Source: Cryobacterium sp.
GTDB taxonomy: Bacteria > Actinomycetota > Actinomycetes > Actinomycetales > Microbacteriaceae
Length of the DNA: 64,000 nt
Assembly: GCA_019638935.1 (NCBI GenBank)
Contig: JAHBSW010000004.1
Location: forward strand, 36,290 to 100,289
Direction: 5' to 3'
Shown: in pieces, positions 36,186-46,633 of the stretch
Numbering within the stretch: the stretch's first letter is position 1
How the letters are laid out: every line of letters starts with the position of its first letter
Position numbers and translations under genes: made by a program
The notes under the pieces: generated by a model
Told to the model about the DNA's origin: nothing
Seen by the model: only the letters and a program-made list of their open reading frames with translations
The model's database searches: none

Positions 36186-38843
36186 ATGCAGACCGCAGAT
36201 ATTCGCAGGCGCTGGCTCGACTTCTTCGGCGAGCGCGGCCACACCGTGGTTCCGTCTGCCTCCCTTGTGAGCGACGACCCCACGCTCCTGTTCACGGTGG
36301 CCGGAATGGTGCCGTTCATCCCCTACCTCACGGGTCTCGTTCCCGCACCCTACCCTCGAGCGACGAGCGTTCAGAAGTGCATTCGCACGAACGATATCGA
36401 GGAGGTCGGCAAGACCACTCGGCACGGCACGTTCTTTCAGATGAACGGCAACTTCTCGTTCGGCGACTACTTCAAAGAGGGCGCGATCGAGTACGCGTGG
36501 GAACTCCTGACGCGCGGCGAGTCCGAGGGGGGCTACGGTTTCGCCGAGCGCGATCTCTGGGTCACGGTCTACGAGGACGATGACGAGGCCGCCGAGCTGT
36601 GGAAGCGGATCGCGGGGCTGCCTGCGGAGCGCATTCAGCGCCTGGGCAAAGAGGACAACTACTGGCACACCGGCCAGTCCGGCCCGGGTGGTCCCTGCTC
36701 GGAGATCTACTTCGATCGCGGATCCGCGTACGGTAGGGACGGCGGACCCGCGGTCGACGACTCCCGGTTCATCGAGATCTGGAACCTCGTCTTCATGCAG
36801 TACCTGCTCGACGACGTTCGCGGCAAGACCGAGTTCACCGTCGTCGGCGAGCTGCCCAAGAAGAACATCGACACCGGCATGGGTCTCGAACGCGTGGCAT
36901 TCCTCAAGCAGGGCGTCGAGAACATGTACGAGATCGACCAGGTTCGTCCGGTGCTCGATCGCGCCGCCGAGCTCTCGGGTCGCCGCTACGGCGCCGACCA
37001 CGATGACGATGTGCGGATGCGTGTGATCGCCGACCACGTGCGCTCCTCGCTCATGCTCATGAGCGACGGCGTCTCGCCGTCGAACGAGGGACGCGGCTAC
37101 ATCCTGCGCCGACTGCTTCGCCGGTCCGTGCGCGCGATGCGTCTGCTGGGCGTCGACGCGGCGACGTTCCCCGAGCTGTTCACCGCCTCGCGCGATGCGA
37201 TGAAGGCGGCGTACCCCGAGGTCGAGAACGACTACGCGCGAATCTCGCAGCTCGCCTACGCCGAGGAGGAGACTTTTCTCAGCACGCTGGCGAGCGGTAC
37301 GAGCATCCTCGATGTGGCGGTCGAGAAGACCCGTGCCGAGGGCTCGAAGCAGCTCGCCGGCGACACGGCGTTCCTGCTGCACGATACGTTCGGCTTTCCG
37401 ATCGATCTCACGCTCGAGATGGCCGAAGAGGCAGGGCTCACGGTCGATCGTGACGCGTTCGACACGCTCATGACCGAGCAGCGCACGAAGTCGAAGGCCG
37501 ACGCCAAGTCGCGCAAGTCGCAGCTCGCCGACCTCTCGGTGTACGCCGACTTCCGCGCCAAGGGCGAGACCGTGTTCACGGGCTACGACTTCCTCGAGAC
37601 CGAGTCCAGCGTGCTCGGCATCATCCGCGACGGTCACTCGGTCTCGCGCGCGAGCGCCGGCGACACCGTCGAGGTCATCCTCGCCGAGACCGCGCTCTAC
37701 CCCGAGTCGGGCGGTCAGGATTCGGATGCCGGACGCATCGTGGGCGCGAGCTTCGAGCTCGAGGTGCTCGATGTGCAGCGTCCGGTCAAGGGGCTGATCA
37801 GCCACGCAGCAAAGGTCGTGAGCGGTGAGGTCGGGGTCGGCGACGCGGCGACGACGATCGTGGATGCCGAGTACCGACACGGCGCCGCGGGGGCGCACTC
37901 CGCCACCCACCTCATCCACGCGGCCCTGCGCGAGGTGCTCGGCTCGGGCGCGCACCAGGCCGGCTCCTACAACAAGGCCGGCTACATGCGGCTGGACTTC
38001 GGCTGGAGTCAGCCGCTGTCGCCTGCGACCCGCAGCGAGATCGAGGAGCGTGCCAACGTGGCGATTCGCGACAACCTCGAGGTCGTCACGCGAGAGATGC
38101 CGCTCGACGAGGCGAAGGCGCTCGGTGCGATGGCGTTGTTCGGCGAGAAGTACGGCGATACCGTGCGGGTCGTCGATATCGGCGGACCGTGGTCGCGGGA
38201 GCTCTGCGCCGGAACCCACGTCTCGCGCAGCGCCGAGATCGGGCTGATCAGCGTGGTGAGCGAGGCATCGGTCGGTGCGACGAACCGTCGCATCGAGTCG
38301 CTGGTCGGCATGGATGCCTTCCGTGACCTCGCCGCCGAGCGCGCGATCGTCGCCGAGCTCACGGCGAACCTCAAGACTCCTCGCGACCAGCTGACCGGTC
38401 GTATCGCGGAGCTCACGGCGAATCTCAAGGCGGCGGAGAAGAAGATCGCCGCCCTGCAGGCCGCGGAGCTTCAACAGCAGGCTCCCCATCTCGTCTCTGC
38501 TGCAGTGACGACGGGCGGACTCACCCGGGTGATCGCGAGCGTACCCAGCGCATCGACCGCTGACGATGTGAGATCCCTGGTGATGGATGTTCGCGGTCGC
38601 CTCGGCGAATCCGCGGCGGTCGTCGCGATCGCGAGCGGCATCGACGGCAAGCCCGCCGTCATCGTGGCAACGAATCAGGCGGCGCGCGACCTCGGCGTGA
38701 GGGCTGGAGCTCTCGCGAAGGTCGCCGCCGGGGTGCTCGGCGGCGGTGGTGGTGGCAAGGACGAGCTCGCACAGGGCGGCGGTTCCGACGTCGCCGCGAT
38801 TCCTGCCGCTCTCGACGCGATTCGAGCCGAGCTGCCCGGATGA
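36186..38843 (+). CDS. alaS: Alanine--tRNA ligase
   Basis: 885-aa class II synthetase. The catalytic domain starts MQTADIRRRWLDFFGERGHTVVPSASL; motif 2 is around TFFQMNGNFSFGDYFKEGAIEYAWELL; the editing domain has HSATHLIHAALREVLG and the Zn motif CAGTHVSRSAEIG; the C-Ala domain with a Gly-rich GGGGGGKDELAQGGG segment follows. Complete. ruvX starts inside its stop codon (ATGA), placing alaS at the head of alaS-ruvX-mltG-aroE-aroC-aroK-aroB. Confidence 0.98.
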   Translation: MQTADIRRRWLDFFGERGHTVVPSASLVSDDPTLLFTVAGMVPFIPYLTGLVPAPYPRATSVQKCIRTNDIEEVGKTTRHGTFFQMNGNFSFGDYFKEGAIEYAWELLTRGESEGGYGFAERDLWVTVYEDDDEAAELWKRIAGLPAERIQRLGKEDNYWHTGQSGPGGPCSEIYFDRGSAYGRDGGPAVDDSRFIEIWNLVFMQYLLDDVRGKTEFTVVGELPKKNIDTGMGLERVAFLKQGVENMYEIDQVRPVLDRAAELSGRRYGADHDDDVRMRVIADHVRSSLMLMSDGVSPSNEGRGYILRRLLRRSVRAMRLLGVDAATFPELFTASRDAMKAAYPEVENDYARISQLAYAEEETFLSTLASGTSILDVAVEKTRAEGSKQLAGDTAFLLHDTFGFPIDLTLEMAEEAGLTVDRDAFDTLMTEQRTKSKADAKSRKSQLADLSVYADFRAKGETVFTGYDFLETESSVLGIIRDGHSVSRASAGDTVEVILAETALYPESGGQDSDAGRIVGASFELEVLDVQRPVKGLISHAAKVVSGEVGVGDAATTIVDAEYRHGAAGAHSATHLIHAALREVLGSGAHQAGSYNKAGYMRLDFGWSQPLSPATRSEIEERANVAIRDNLEVVTREMPLDEAKALGAMALFGEKYGDTVRVVDIGGPWSRELCAGTHVSRSAEIGLISVVSEASVGATNRRIESLVGMDAFRDLAAERAIVAELTANLKTPRDQLTGRIAELTANLKAAEKKIAALQAAELQQQAPHLVSAAVTTGGLTRVIASVPSASTADDVRSLVMDVRGRLGESAAVVAIASGIDGKPAVIVATNQAARDLGVRAGALAKVAAGVLGGGGGGKDELAQGGGSDVAAIPAALDAIRAELPG

Positions 38844-39307
38844 CTTTCCGTCCGGGCGTGCGGGTCGGCGTCGACGTCGGTCGAGCCCGCGTGGGTGTTG
38901 CCCTCAGCGATCATCATGGGATGCTTGCGACCCCGGTGCGCACGGTCGCGCGGAGCGACGAGGCGGTGGCGGAGGTCGCCGCTCTCGCCCGTGAAGCCGA
39001 GGCCGTGGAGGTCGTGGTGGGGCATCCGCTGTCGCTGTCGGGTGCCGCTACGGCCTCGACCGACGATGCGGTGGCTTTCGCAACGGCGTTGGGAGAGCTG
39101 ACGGGACTGCCGATTCGTCTCGTCGACGAACGCCTCTCGACCGTGACGGCCGAGCGGTCGCTGCGGCAGACGGGGCGAGACTCTCGCAGCCAACGCCCCG
39201 TCATCGACCAGGTTGCCGCAACTATAATTCTGCAGACTGCCCTCGACGCCGAGCGTGCCTCCGGGAATCCTCCTGGCATGCTCATCGTCCCGGACGAAGG
39301 ATCGTGA
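38840..39307 (+). CDS. ruvX: Holliday junction resolvase RuvX / YqgF pre-16S rRNA nuclease
   Basis: 155 aa. RNase H-fold protein starting RVGVDVGRARVGVALSDHHG, with the second acidic strand VEVVVGHPLSL and the C-terminal RLVDERLSTVTAERSL...IDQVAATIILQTAL. YqgF proteins mature 16S rRNA ends. Translationally coupled to alaS; 3 bp before mltG. Confidence 0.96.
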   Translation: MTFRPGVRVGVDVGRARVGVALSDHHGMLATPVRTVARSDEAVAEVAALAREAEAVEVVVGHPLSLSGAATASTDDAVAFATALGELTGLPIRLVDERLSTVTAERSLRQTGRDSRSQRPVIDQVAATIILQTALDAERASGNPPGMLIVPDEGS

Positions 39308-39310
39308 ACC

Positions 39311-40624
39311 GTGGCTGACGAAACCCGAGACGGTACCGGCTGGGAAGACCTGTTCGGCGACGATCCTCGTGCCGCAGTGCCGGATGCCTCGCGATCCGGC
39401 TCGGCGAGCCCACGTGTGACACAGCCCGCCGACGCGCAGCCGATGTCCCGCCGTGAGCTGCGGGCATCGGAGTCGTCGAACGCGAGGGGCGCGCAGTCCC
39501 CGAAGGCCCAGAGACCCGCGAAGGGCGAGCGCCCGCCGACGAGCACGAAGAGGCGTCGGCTCTGGATCCCCACCGTCATCACGATCCTCGTCATCCTGGG
39601 CCTCGGCGCCGGGACGGTCGCCTACGTGTGGGCGAACTATGAGGATGAGGTTCGCAAGGTGATGGGCTGGGAGCTCCCGCCCGAGGACTACGTCGGCGAA
39701 GGCACCGGCGAGGCGACGCTCGTCATCGAGCAGGGCGACGACGGCTTCATCATCACGAACAAGCTCGTCGAGGCGGACATCATCAAGGGCTTCGACGCGT
39801 TCTATGCGCTGCTGCTCCAGGCGGATCCGCCGATCCCGTTCTACCCCGGCTACTACGTGCTGGCGCAGCAGATGAGCTCCGAGGCCGCTCTCAAGGCCAT
39901 TCAGGATCCCGCCAATCGCGTCGAACACGTCGCGCTCATCCACGAGGGTCGCAGCATCACCCAGGCGTTCGAGGTGCTCAGCGCGGCGACCGACATTCCC
40001 GTCGCCGACTTCGAAGCGGCCGCTGCGGATCGCTCGATCTACGGTGTGCCCGCCGAAGCACCGAGTCTCGAGGGCTACCTGTTCCCTGCGACATATCGCT
40101 TCGACCCGGGCGTCACTGCGGAGAGCGTCATTCGCATGCTGGTGAACCGCACCTTCCAGTCGCTGGACAGCGCGGGGGTCGCTCCCGAGGATCGGCATCG
40201 CGTGCTCACCATGGCCGCGCTCATCCAGCGTGAGGCGGGGCCTCGCGCCGAGGACTTCTACAAGGTCTCGCGCGTCTTCGCCAACCGCTTGGAGAAGGGC
40301 TGGAAGCTCGAGTCCGATGCGACCGTCTCGTACGGAACGGGACGCACCGATACCGTGTGGACCACGGTGGAGGAGCGCGCCGACGCGTCGAATCTCTACA
40401 ACACCTACGCGAATCCGGGGCTGCCCATCGGACCGATCGGTGCCGCCGGCGATCTCGCCATCGATGCCGCACTGCATCCGGTCGATGGTCCGTGGTTCTA
40501 CTTCGTACCGATCAACCTCGAGACGGGCGAAACCAAGTTCTCCGAAACGCTCGCACAGCACAATGCGGCGGTTCGGGAGCTTCAGCAGTGGTGCCGGGCA
40601 ACGCAGAGTCCGAACTGTGACTGA
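39311..40624 (+). CDS. mltG: Endolytic transglycosylase MltG
   Basis: 437 aa, GTG start. A roughly 75-residue cytoplasmic N-tail rich in Pro/Ala/Arg, one TM (WIPTVITILVILGLGAGTVAYVW), a LysM-like domain (TLVIEQGDDGFIITNKLVEADII) and the YceG/MltG catalytic domain with the active-site Glu in LEGYLFPATYRF and YNTYANPGLPIGPIGAAGDLAIDAALHP. It cleaves nascent glycan strands outside the membrane and sets their length. Overlaps aroE by 8 bp. Confidence 0.96.
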   Translation: MADETRDGTGWEDLFGDDPRAAVPDASRSGSASPRVTQPADAQPMSRRELRASESSNARGAQSPKAQRPAKGERPPTSTKRRRLWIPTVITILVILGLGAGTVAYVWANYEDEVRKVMGWELPPEDYVGEGTGEATLVIEQGDDGFIITNKLVEADIIKGFDAFYALLLQADPPIPFYPGYYVLAQQMSSEAALKAIQDPANRVEHVALIHEGRSITQAFEVLSAATDIPVADFEAAAADRSIYGVPAEAPSLEGYLFPATYRFDPGVTAESVIRMLVNRTFQSLDSAGVAPEDRHRVLTMAALIQREAGPRAEDFYKVSRVFANRLEKGWKLESDATVSYGTGRTDTVWTTVEERADASNLYNTYANPGLPIGPIGAAGDLAIDAALHPVDGPWFYFVPINLETGETKFSETLAQHNAAVRELQQWCRATQSPNCD

Positions 40625-41522
40625 TGCGGTGAGCGCTCGTCCCTCAGGGCTGCGACTCGCCGTGCTGGGTTCCCCCATCTCGCACTCCAAATCGGCCGTG
40701 TTGCACGCGGCGGCATACGAGGTTCTCGGACTCGACTGGCGGTTCGAGGCGATCGAAGTGGGCGAGGGCGAGTTCGCTGGTTTTCTGGACACGGTCGACG
40801 ACTCGTGGCGTGGACTCGCCGTCACCATGCCGCTCAAGCGCGAGGTCATGGGGTTCCTTGACGAGATCGACACCGTGGCACAGCGCGCGGGCGCCGTGAA
40901 CACCGTGCTCTTCGATCACGGCCGCCGGTTCGGCTTCAACACCGACGTCTACGGTCTGACCCGTGCGATCACGCAGCTGGGTGTCGCCGAACCGCGCCGG
41001 GTTCTGCTCCTCGGCGCCGGCGCCACCGCCGCATCCGTCACCGTCGCGGTCGCCGCCATGGGTGCGACAGCGCTGCACATCGTTGCCCGCTCGCCCGACC
41101 GCGCCGCCGGAACGGCGTCGCTTGCCGAGAGCCTGGGCCTCGAGGTCACCGTGAGCGGCTTCGAGGGGGTCAATGACGCCCCGGCGGATGTCGTCGTCTC
41201 GACCCTGCCCGGCGGCACCCGGCTCGGTCGCCCGACGCTCGACGCCATCGCCCCGTCGAGCCTTCGAGCGACCACCCCGCTGCTAGACGTCGCGTACGGT
41301 GCGGAGCCGAGCGAGCTCGTCCGTGCGTGGGTTGAGTCGGGGGGCAGCGCGGCAGACGGACTCGGCATGCTGCTGCACCAGGCGGTGCAGCAGGTGCGCG
41401 TCTTCGTCGGAGGGGGACTCGGCGCAGCGCTCGACGAAGAGCCTGCGATCGTCGAGGCCATGAAAGCGGCGCTCGAGGGTCACAGTCACGAGCCCACCCC
41501 CCGATACGTGGGAGGATGCTGA
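40617..41522 (+). CDS. aroE: Shikimate dehydrogenase
   Basis: 301 aa from the GTG at 40617, inside the mltG end. Shikimate-binding [31 protein letters not shown] with the catalytic Lys, NTDVYG for the Asp, then the NADP(H) Rossmann motif [11 protein letters not shown] and the final [10 protein letters not shown]. Catalyses 3-dehydroshikimate to shikimate. The stop overlaps the ATG region before aroC. Confidence 0.95.
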   Translation: MTDAVSARPSGLRLAVLGSPISHSKSAVLHAAAYEVLGLDWRFEAIEVGEGEFAGFLDTVDDSWRGLAVTMPLKREVMGFLDEIDTVAQRAGAVNTVLFDHGRRFGFNTDVYGLTRAITQLGVAEPRRVLLLGAGATAASVTVAVAAMGATALHIVARSPDRAAGTASLAESLGLEVTVSGFEGVNDAPADVVVSTLPGGTRLGRPTLDAIAPSSLRATTPLLDVAYGAEPSELVRAWVESGGSAADGLGMLLHQAVQQVRVFVGGGLGAALDEEPAIVEAMKAALEGHSHEPTPRYVGGC

Positions 41523-41524
41523 CT

Positions 41525-42736
41525 ATGCTGCGCTGGTTGACTGCGGGGGAATCGCACGGGCCCGAACTCATCGCCATCCTCGAGGGTCTGCCCTCGGGTG
41601 TGCCCGTGGGCTTGGGCCTCATTCGCGACGATCTCGCCCGTCGGCGCCTCGGCTACGGCCGCGGCGCGCGACAGAAGTTCGAAGAGGATGAGCTGACCAT
41701 CTCGAGCGGTGTGCGATTCGGCGCGAGCATGGGGAGCCCGGTCGCCGTGCGCATCGGCAACTCCGAGTGGCCGCGCTGGGTCGATGTCATGAGCGCTGAG
41801 CCCGTCGATCCGGCAACCCTGCCCAAGGGCAGGGGAGCCCCGCTCACCCGTCCGCGCCCCGGCCACGCCGACCTCACGGGCATGCAGAAGTACGGCTTCG
41901 ACGAGGCGCGAAACGTGCTCGAACGCGCGAGCGCGCGCGAGACCGCCGCGCGCGTCGCCCTCGGCGCGGTTGCCCGCTCGTTCCTTGCTGAGCTCGGCAT
42001 CCGCCTCGTCAGCCATACGCTGTCGATCGGCACCGTCCGCGTGCCCGATGGCGCACCGCTGCCCACTCCCGACGATGTCTCGACACTCGATGCCGACCCG
42101 CTGCGGTGCTTCCACTCCGAGACCTCGACCGCCATGGTCGCCGAAGTAGATGCTGCGCACGACGACGGCGACACCCTCGGCGGTGTCGTCGAGGTTGTTG
42201 CGTATGGGCTGCCGCCCGGGCTCGGCTCGTACGCTCACTGGGATCGTCGCCTCGACGCGCGTCTCGCCGCAGCGATCATGGGCATTCAAGCGATCAAGGG
42301 CGTCGAGATCGGCGACGGGTTCGCCACAGCGGCCCGCCGCGGTTCGGCGGCGCACGACGAGCTCTTCGCGACCGAAACCGGTATCGCGCGGTCAAGCGGT
42401 CGCGCCGGCGGCACTGAGGGGGGCATGAGCACCGGAGGGGCGCTGCGTGTCCGCGCGGCGATGAAACCGATCTCCACGGTGCCGCACGCGCTGCGCACGG
42501 TCGATGTCGCAACGAGCACCGCCGCCGAGGCGCACCATCAGAGGTCGGATGTCTGTGCCGTCCCCGCCGCCGGGGTCGTCGCCGAGGCGATGGTGACCCT
42601 CGTTCTCGCCGACGCCGTGCTCGAGAAGTTCGGAGGCGACTCGGTCGCCGAGACGCGTCGCAATGCGGAGTCGTACCGTGCCGCCATCCCACAGAACCTG
42701 CGCACCGACAGCGAAATGTTCACCGAGTCAGAATGA
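41525..42736 (+). CDS. aroC: Chorismate synthase
   Basis: 403 aa from the second ATG (41525), 9 nt after GGAGG; the ATG at 41516 is too close to that site to be used. [57 protein letters not shown] and FMN-site regions match the family. Converts EPSP to chorismate. Followed by aroK with a 4-bp overlap. Confidence 0.97.
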   Translation: MLRWLTAGESHGPELIAILEGLPSGVPVGLGLIRDDLARRRLGYGRGARQKFEEDELTISSGVRFGASMGSPVAVRIGNSEWPRWVDVMSAEPVDPATLPKGRGAPLTRPRPGHADLTGMQKYGFDEARNVLERASARETAARVALGAVARSFLAELGIRLVSHTLSIGTVRVPDGAPLPTPDDVSTLDADPLRCFHSETSTAMVAEVDAAHDDGDTLGGVVEVVAYGLPPGLGSYAHWDRRLDARLAAAIMGIQAIKGVEIGDGFATAARRGSAAHDELFATETGIARSSGRAGGTEGGMSTGGALRVRAAMKPISTVPHALRTVDVATSTAAEAHHQRSDVCAVPAAGVVAEAMVTLVLADAVLEKFGGDSVAETRRNAESYRAAIPQNLRTDSEMFTESE

Positions 42737-43302
42737 CCGCTCCGCTCGTCGTGCTCATCGGTCCGCCCGGTGCTGGCAAATCGCGCATCGGCAAGGCCGT
42801 GGCGCGTGACCTCGGGGTGCGCTTCGTCGACACCGATCGCGTGATCGTCGGCCGACATGGCCCGATCTCGAAGATCTTCGCCGACTACGGCGAACCGCGC
42901 TTTCGTGCGATCGAGCGCGAGATCGTGCGGGCGGCGCTGCTCGGCGAGATCGAGGGCCCGGGCGATGAGGCTTCCGGCGACACCGTGCTGGCGCTGGGGG
43001 GTGGCGCGATACTCGACCCCGACACCCAGTCGGAGCTGAGCGACCATCGCGTCGCTCTCATCACGGTCACGACCGAGGCGGTGCGCGGTCGCCTCAACAC
43101 CTCGAAGCGACCCCTGCTCGCGGGCGGCATCGACGCGTGGGAACGTCTCGCGAGCGAGCGTCGGTCGATCTACGAAGCCCTCGCGACCTCGGTCTGGGAC
43201 ACCTCGCATCGTCCCGTCTCCCACATCGCTCGCGAGCTCGCGGACTGGGTTCGCGACGCCGCAGGTCAGCAGAAGAACGAGCTGGAGAAAGAGAACTCAT
43301 GA
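42733..43302 (+). CDS. aroK: Shikimate kinase
   Basis: 189 aa. P-loop GPPGAGKS at 10-17, shikimate-binding DTDRVI and GGGAILD. Phosphorylates shikimate with ATP. Overlaps aroC and aroB by 4 bp each. Compared with most AroK (about 170 aa) it has a slightly longer tail ([11 protein letters not shown]). Confidence 0.95.
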   Translation: MTAPLVVLIGPPGAGKSRIGKAVARDLGVRFVDTDRVIVGRHGPISKIFADYGEPRFRAIEREIVRAALLGEIEGPGDEASGDTVLALGGGAILDPDTQSELSDHRVALITVTTEAVRGRLNTSKRPLLAGGIDAWERLASERRSIYEALATSVWDTSHRPVSHIARELADWVRDAAGQQKNELEKENS

Positions 43303-44372
43303 CGACGAGCACGATTCCGGTTGCCGGTGTCGACCCCTACGACGTACTCGTCGGCCGCGGCATCCTGAGCGAGCTTGCGAACGCGCTGGGAGCGAACGTG
43401 CGCAAGGTTCTCATCGTGCACCCTCCCACGCTGGGAGCGCGTGCCGAGAGACTGCGCTCGCTGCTCAGCGAGCACGTCGAGGCGATACTCGCCGAAGTGC
43501 CGGATGCCGAGGCCGGCAAGCGGGTCGAGGTCGCCGCGTTCTGCTGGCAGGTGATGGGCCAGTCGGACTTCACGCGAACGGACGCCGTCATCGGCTTCGG
43601 CGGGGGAGCGGTCACCGACCTCGCGGGCTTCGTGGCAGCGACCTGGCTTCGCGGGGTGCGACTCATTCAGGTGCCGACGACGGTGCTCGGCATGGTGGAC
43701 GCGGCGATCGGCGGCAAGACCGGCATCAACACCGCCGAGGGCAAGAACCTCGTCGGCTCGTTCTACGCGCCGAGTGCGGTGGTCGTCGACCTCGACGTGC
43801 TCGAGGGCATCAGTCCGATGGAGACCCTCGCTGGCTTCGGCGAGGTGGTGAAGTACGGCTTCATCGCCGAGCCGGAGATCCTCGACATCATCGAGCGGGA
43901 TGTAGCGACCGCGACGAATCCGGAGTCAGACGAGTTCCGGCGGCTCGTCGAGCTCTCGATCGGCATCAAGGCCCGAGTGGTCGGGGCTGACTTCCGCGAG
44001 GCAGGGGAGCGCGAGTTCCTCAACTACGGACACACCCTCGGCCATGCCGTCGAGTTCGCTGAACGCTATCAGTGGCGACACGGTGCCGCCGTCTCGGTGG
44101 GCATGATGTTCGCGGCAGAGCTCGCGCGCCTCACCGGTCGACTGTCCGACGACATCGTGGATCGGCACCGCAGCATCCTGACCTCGCTTCAACTGCCGGT
44201 GACCTACCCCGCTGGGCGGTGGAACACACTGCTGAGTGTCATGCGCCGTGACAAGAAGGCGCGAGGAGATCTGCTTCGCTTCATCGTGCTCGACGCGCTC
44301 GCGCGGCCCACCGTGCTGAACGGCCCCGACGAGTCGCTGCTGTTCGCGGCATACCAGGAGATCGGCTCCTAA
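43299..44372 (+). CDS. aroB: 3-dehydroquinate synthase
   Basis: 357 aa from the ATG at 43299. NAD-dependent cyclisation of DAHP to dehydroquinate. [35 protein letters not shown], the Zn-binding His in [12 protein letters not shown] and the [21 protein letters not shown] end are typical. The usual aroQ (type II dehydroquinase), often last in this cluster, is absent here; efp follows. Confidence 0.96.
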   Translation: MTTSTIPVAGVDPYDVLVGRGILSELANALGANVRKVLIVHPPTLGARAERLRSLLSEHVEAILAEVPDAEAGKRVEVAAFCWQVMGQSDFTRTDAVIGFGGGAVTDLAGFVAATWLRGVRLIQVPTTVLGMVDAAIGGKTGINTAEGKNLVGSFYAPSAVVVDLDVLEGISPMETLAGFGEVVKYGFIAEPEILDIIERDVATATNPESDEFRRLVELSIGIKARVVGADFREAGEREFLNYGHTLGHAVEFAERYQWRHGAAVSVGMMFAAELARLTGRLSDDIVDRHRSILTSLQLPVTYPAGRWNTLLSVMRRDKKARGDLLRFIVLDALARPTVLNGPDESLLFAAYQEIGS

Positions 44373-44395
44373 GCGTCGCCGCGCCGTCGAGCGGG

Positions 44396-44401
44396 TACAC
44401 T
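44396..44401 (+). promoter_or_regulatory. Candidate -10 for efp-nusB
   Basis: TACACT lies in the 83-bp aroB-efp gap, 55 bp before the efp ATG, with a GAAGGAAA ribosome site between. No good -35 match at 17 bp. Confidence 0.35.
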
Positions 44402-44455
44402 GTCACGGCTGTATCTCTCACGCTGCATACGCTCACCGAAGGAAATGGACTGACA

Positions 44456-45022
44456 ATGGCATCCGACACCGCTGACATCAAGAACGGCGCCGTACTCAAC
44501 ATCGACGGAGCGCTGTGGACGGTGATCGAGTTCCAGCACGTCAAGCCGGGCAAGGGCGGTGCGTTCGTGCGCACCAAGCTCAAGAACGTCGTCACGGGCA
44601 AGACGGTCGACCGCACCTACAACGCGGGAACGAAGCTCGAGTTCGAGAACGTCGACCGTCGCGACTTCACGTACCTGTACCAGGACGGCGACGGCTACGT
44701 CTTCATGGACTCGACCGACTACGACCAGCTCACCATCTCCGACACCATCGTCGGCGACGCTAAGAACTTCCTGCTCGAGAACCAGTCGGTGACCATCGCG
44801 CTCAACAACGGCAACCCGCTCTACATCGATCTCCCTGCCTCCGTCGTGCTCGAGATCACCTACACCGAACCGGGCCTTCAGGGCGACCGCTCGACGGGTG
44901 GTACCAAGCCAGCGACCGTCGAGACGGGCTATCAGATTCAGGTGCCTCTGTTCCTCGAAGAGGGAACGAAGGTGAAGGTCGACACGCGCACGGGGGACTA
45001 CCTCGGCCGCGTGAACGACTGA
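44456..45022 (+). CDS. efp: Elongation factor P
   Basis: 188 aa. Three OB-like domains; the loop that reaches the peptidyl-transferase centre reads KPGKGGAF, Lys33 at the tip. Relieves stalling at polyproline. No epmA-type modification enzyme is in the window. YebC, also linked to stalling relief in other bacteria, is encoded in the same window. Confidence 0.97.
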   Translation: MASDTADIKNGAVLNIDGALWTVIEFQHVKPGKGGAFVRTKLKNVVTGKTVDRTYNAGTKLEFENVDRRDFTYLYQDGDGYVFMDSTDYDQLTISDTIVGDAKNFLLENQSVTIALNNGNPLYIDLPASVVLEITYTEPGLQGDRSTGGTKPATVETGYQIQVPLFLEEGTKVKVDTRTGDYLGRVND

Positions 45023-45025
45023 GGA

Positions 45026-45436
45026 ATGAGCGCACGCACCAAGGCTCGCAAGCGCGCACTCGATCTGCTCTACAGCGCGGAACTGCGCGAGCAGACCGTC
45101 GAGACGGCGCTGCACGACGAAGACGAGCGCGCGGCGAAGCAACCCAGCAGGGCGGCATCGTGGTCCTATGCCCGGGAGATCGTCGAGGGCGTCACCGCCC
45201 GGGCCGTCGAGATCGATGAGCTCATCGAAACCTACGCTCAGGGCTGGACGATCAAGCGGATGCCGGCGCTCGACCGCGCCATCGCTCGCATCGGCATCTG
45301 GGAGCTCGCCTTCAATTCCGAGATTCCTGACGCTGTGGCGATCGCCGAGGCCGTCGAGCTCGCTCGCACCTACAGCACCGAGGACTCCGCGGGTTTCATC
45401 AACGGGCTGCTGGGGCGCATCGCCGGGGCGGTGTGA
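45026..45436 (+). CDS. nusB: Transcription antitermination protein NusB
   Basis: 136 aa, ATG 3 bp after efp. All-helical NusB with ARTKARKRALDLLYSAELRE and the C-terminal IRIGIWELAFNSEIPDAVAIAEAVELARTYSTEDSAGFINGLLGRI signature. Acts in rRNA antitermination. In many Actinobacteria pyrR follows closely; here 6.7 kb of transport genes intervene. Confidence 0.97.
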   Translation: MSARTKARKRALDLLYSAELREQTVETALHDEDERAAKQPSRAASWSYAREIVEGVTARAVEIDELIETYAQGWTIKRMPALDRAIARIGIWELAFNSEIPDAVAIAEAVELARTYSTEDSAGFINGLLGRIAGAV

Positions 45437-45574
45437 GCGTTTTCGTTTCCTGTGAGTTTGTTGAACTTTTACCCCCGTTCTAGGGCCACGGTCACTCCCG
45501 CCGATAACCTGCCGGTATCCGGCGGCCAACAGCGCGGCGGTCAGTACCCACACCAAGAATTCGGAGAATCTGCG

Positions 45575-46552
45575 ATGAAGAAACCTCTTGCGATAGCCTC
45601 ACTCGCTCTCGCGTCAGTTCTGACGCTCGCCGCGTGCACCCCGGGCGGCGAAACCCCCACCGATCCCAGTGCTGATTCCGAGTGGCCCGCGGAGATCGTG
45701 CTCGGCCTCGTGCCCTCGCAGGACATCGACAAGCTCGTTCTCGACGCCGATGTTCTCGGTGACCTGCTGAGCGCCGAGCTGGGCATTCCCGTATCGACGG
45801 TCGTGACCGACAGCTACAACGCGCTCGTCGTCGCAATGCAGGCAGAGCAGGCGCACATCGGCATGTTCGGGCCTATCGCTCTCGTCAAGGCGGTCGACGT
45901 CGCGGGTGCGGAAGCCGTGCTCCAGTCGGTGCGCTTCGGCTCGAGCACCTACGTGACGCAGTGGTTCACCAACGACCCCGACCGCTTCTGTGAGACTCCC
46001 GTCGTCACAGACGACGACGGGTTCACGTTCTGCAACGGCACCGACACCGCAACGGGTGGGCCCGTCGGGGAGTCGGCTCTTGCCAAGATCACCCAGGACG
46101 AGGCCATCGCGTTCGTCGATGAGGGCTCGGCCTCGGGCTACTACTACCCGGCGACCCAGCTGCAGAACGCCGGTCTCGACCCGTTCGCCCTGAGCGGTGC
46201 ATTCTTCGCCGGTGGTCACCCGAACGCGATTCTCGCCGTGCAGCGCGGCGACGCGACGGTCGGCACGAGCTTCAACGACGCTCGCGGAAACGTGGTCGAC
46301 GAGGTTCCGACGATCGGCACCGACGTGACGGTGTTCGCGTGGTCGACCAACATCCCCAACGATGGCGTCGCCGTCGGCGGCAAGCTCCCCGCCGACCTCA
46401 AGAAGGCGATCACCGACGCGTTCCTCGCGATCGCCGCGACCGACTCCGGTGTGGAACTGCTCCGATCGATCTACAACATCGACGGGCTCGTCCCGGCAGA
46501 CCTCGCCGCGCTCGACAACGCACGACAGGTCGAGGCGAACTTCGGCAACTAG
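45575..46552 (+). CDS. phnD: Phosphonate/phosphite ABC transporter substrate-binding lipoprotein (PhnD-like)
   Basis: 325 aa. Lipoprotein signal with lipobox LAAC (about residue 21). The PhnD/SsuA2 family core is present: EIVLGLVPSQDIDKL, DSYNALVVAMQAEQAHIGMFGPIALVKA, TKITQDEAIAFVDEGSASGYYYPATQL and AVQRGDATVGTSFND. It captures phosphonates, phosphite or phosphate outside the membrane. A C-P lyase or ptxD is not seen, so the ligand is open. Separated from phnC by a hairpin, which would make extra binding protein relative to the membrane complex. The 138-bp upstream gap holds the promoter. Confidence 0.9.
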   Translation: MKKPLAIASLALASVLTLAACTPGGETPTDPSADSEWPAEIVLGLVPSQDIDKLVLDADVLGDLLSAELGIPVSTVVTDSYNALVVAMQAEQAHIGMFGPIALVKAVDVAGAEAVLQSVRFGSSTYVTQWFTNDPDRFCETPVVTDDDGFTFCNGTDTATGGPVGESALAKITQDEAIAFVDEGSASGYYYPATQLQNAGLDPFALSGAFFAGGHPNAILAVQRGDATVGTSFNDARGNVVDEVPTIGTDVTVFAWSTNIPNDGVAVGGKLPADLKKAITDAFLAIAATDSGVELLRSIYNIDGLVPADLAALDNARQVEANFGN

Positions 46553-46559
46553 CACGGAG

Positions 46560-46600
46560 AAACAGGCTGGCCGCCCCGGAATCGTGGCGCCAGCCTGTTT
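46560..46600 (+). terminator. Intraoperonic hairpin between phnD and phnC
   Basis: A perfect 12-bp stem AAACAGGCTGGC / GCCAGCCTGTTT begins 8 bp after the phnD stop. In solute-binding-protein operons such hairpins stabilise the first cistron and reduce downstream mRNA. Confidence 0.75.
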
Positions 46601-46633
46601 CGCGTGAAGGGCGATCGAGGGGAGAATGAGCGC

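Noticed and set aside
38353-38427. Repeated ELTANLK segment in alaS suggesting a recent duplication
   Set aside because: Helical LK-rich repeats with this spacing are usual in the AlaRS C-terminal region, so it fits ordinary family sequence.
44373-44455. Missing aroQ gene hidden between aroB and efp
   Set aside because: The gap is only 83 bp; dehydroquinase must be elsewhere in the genome.
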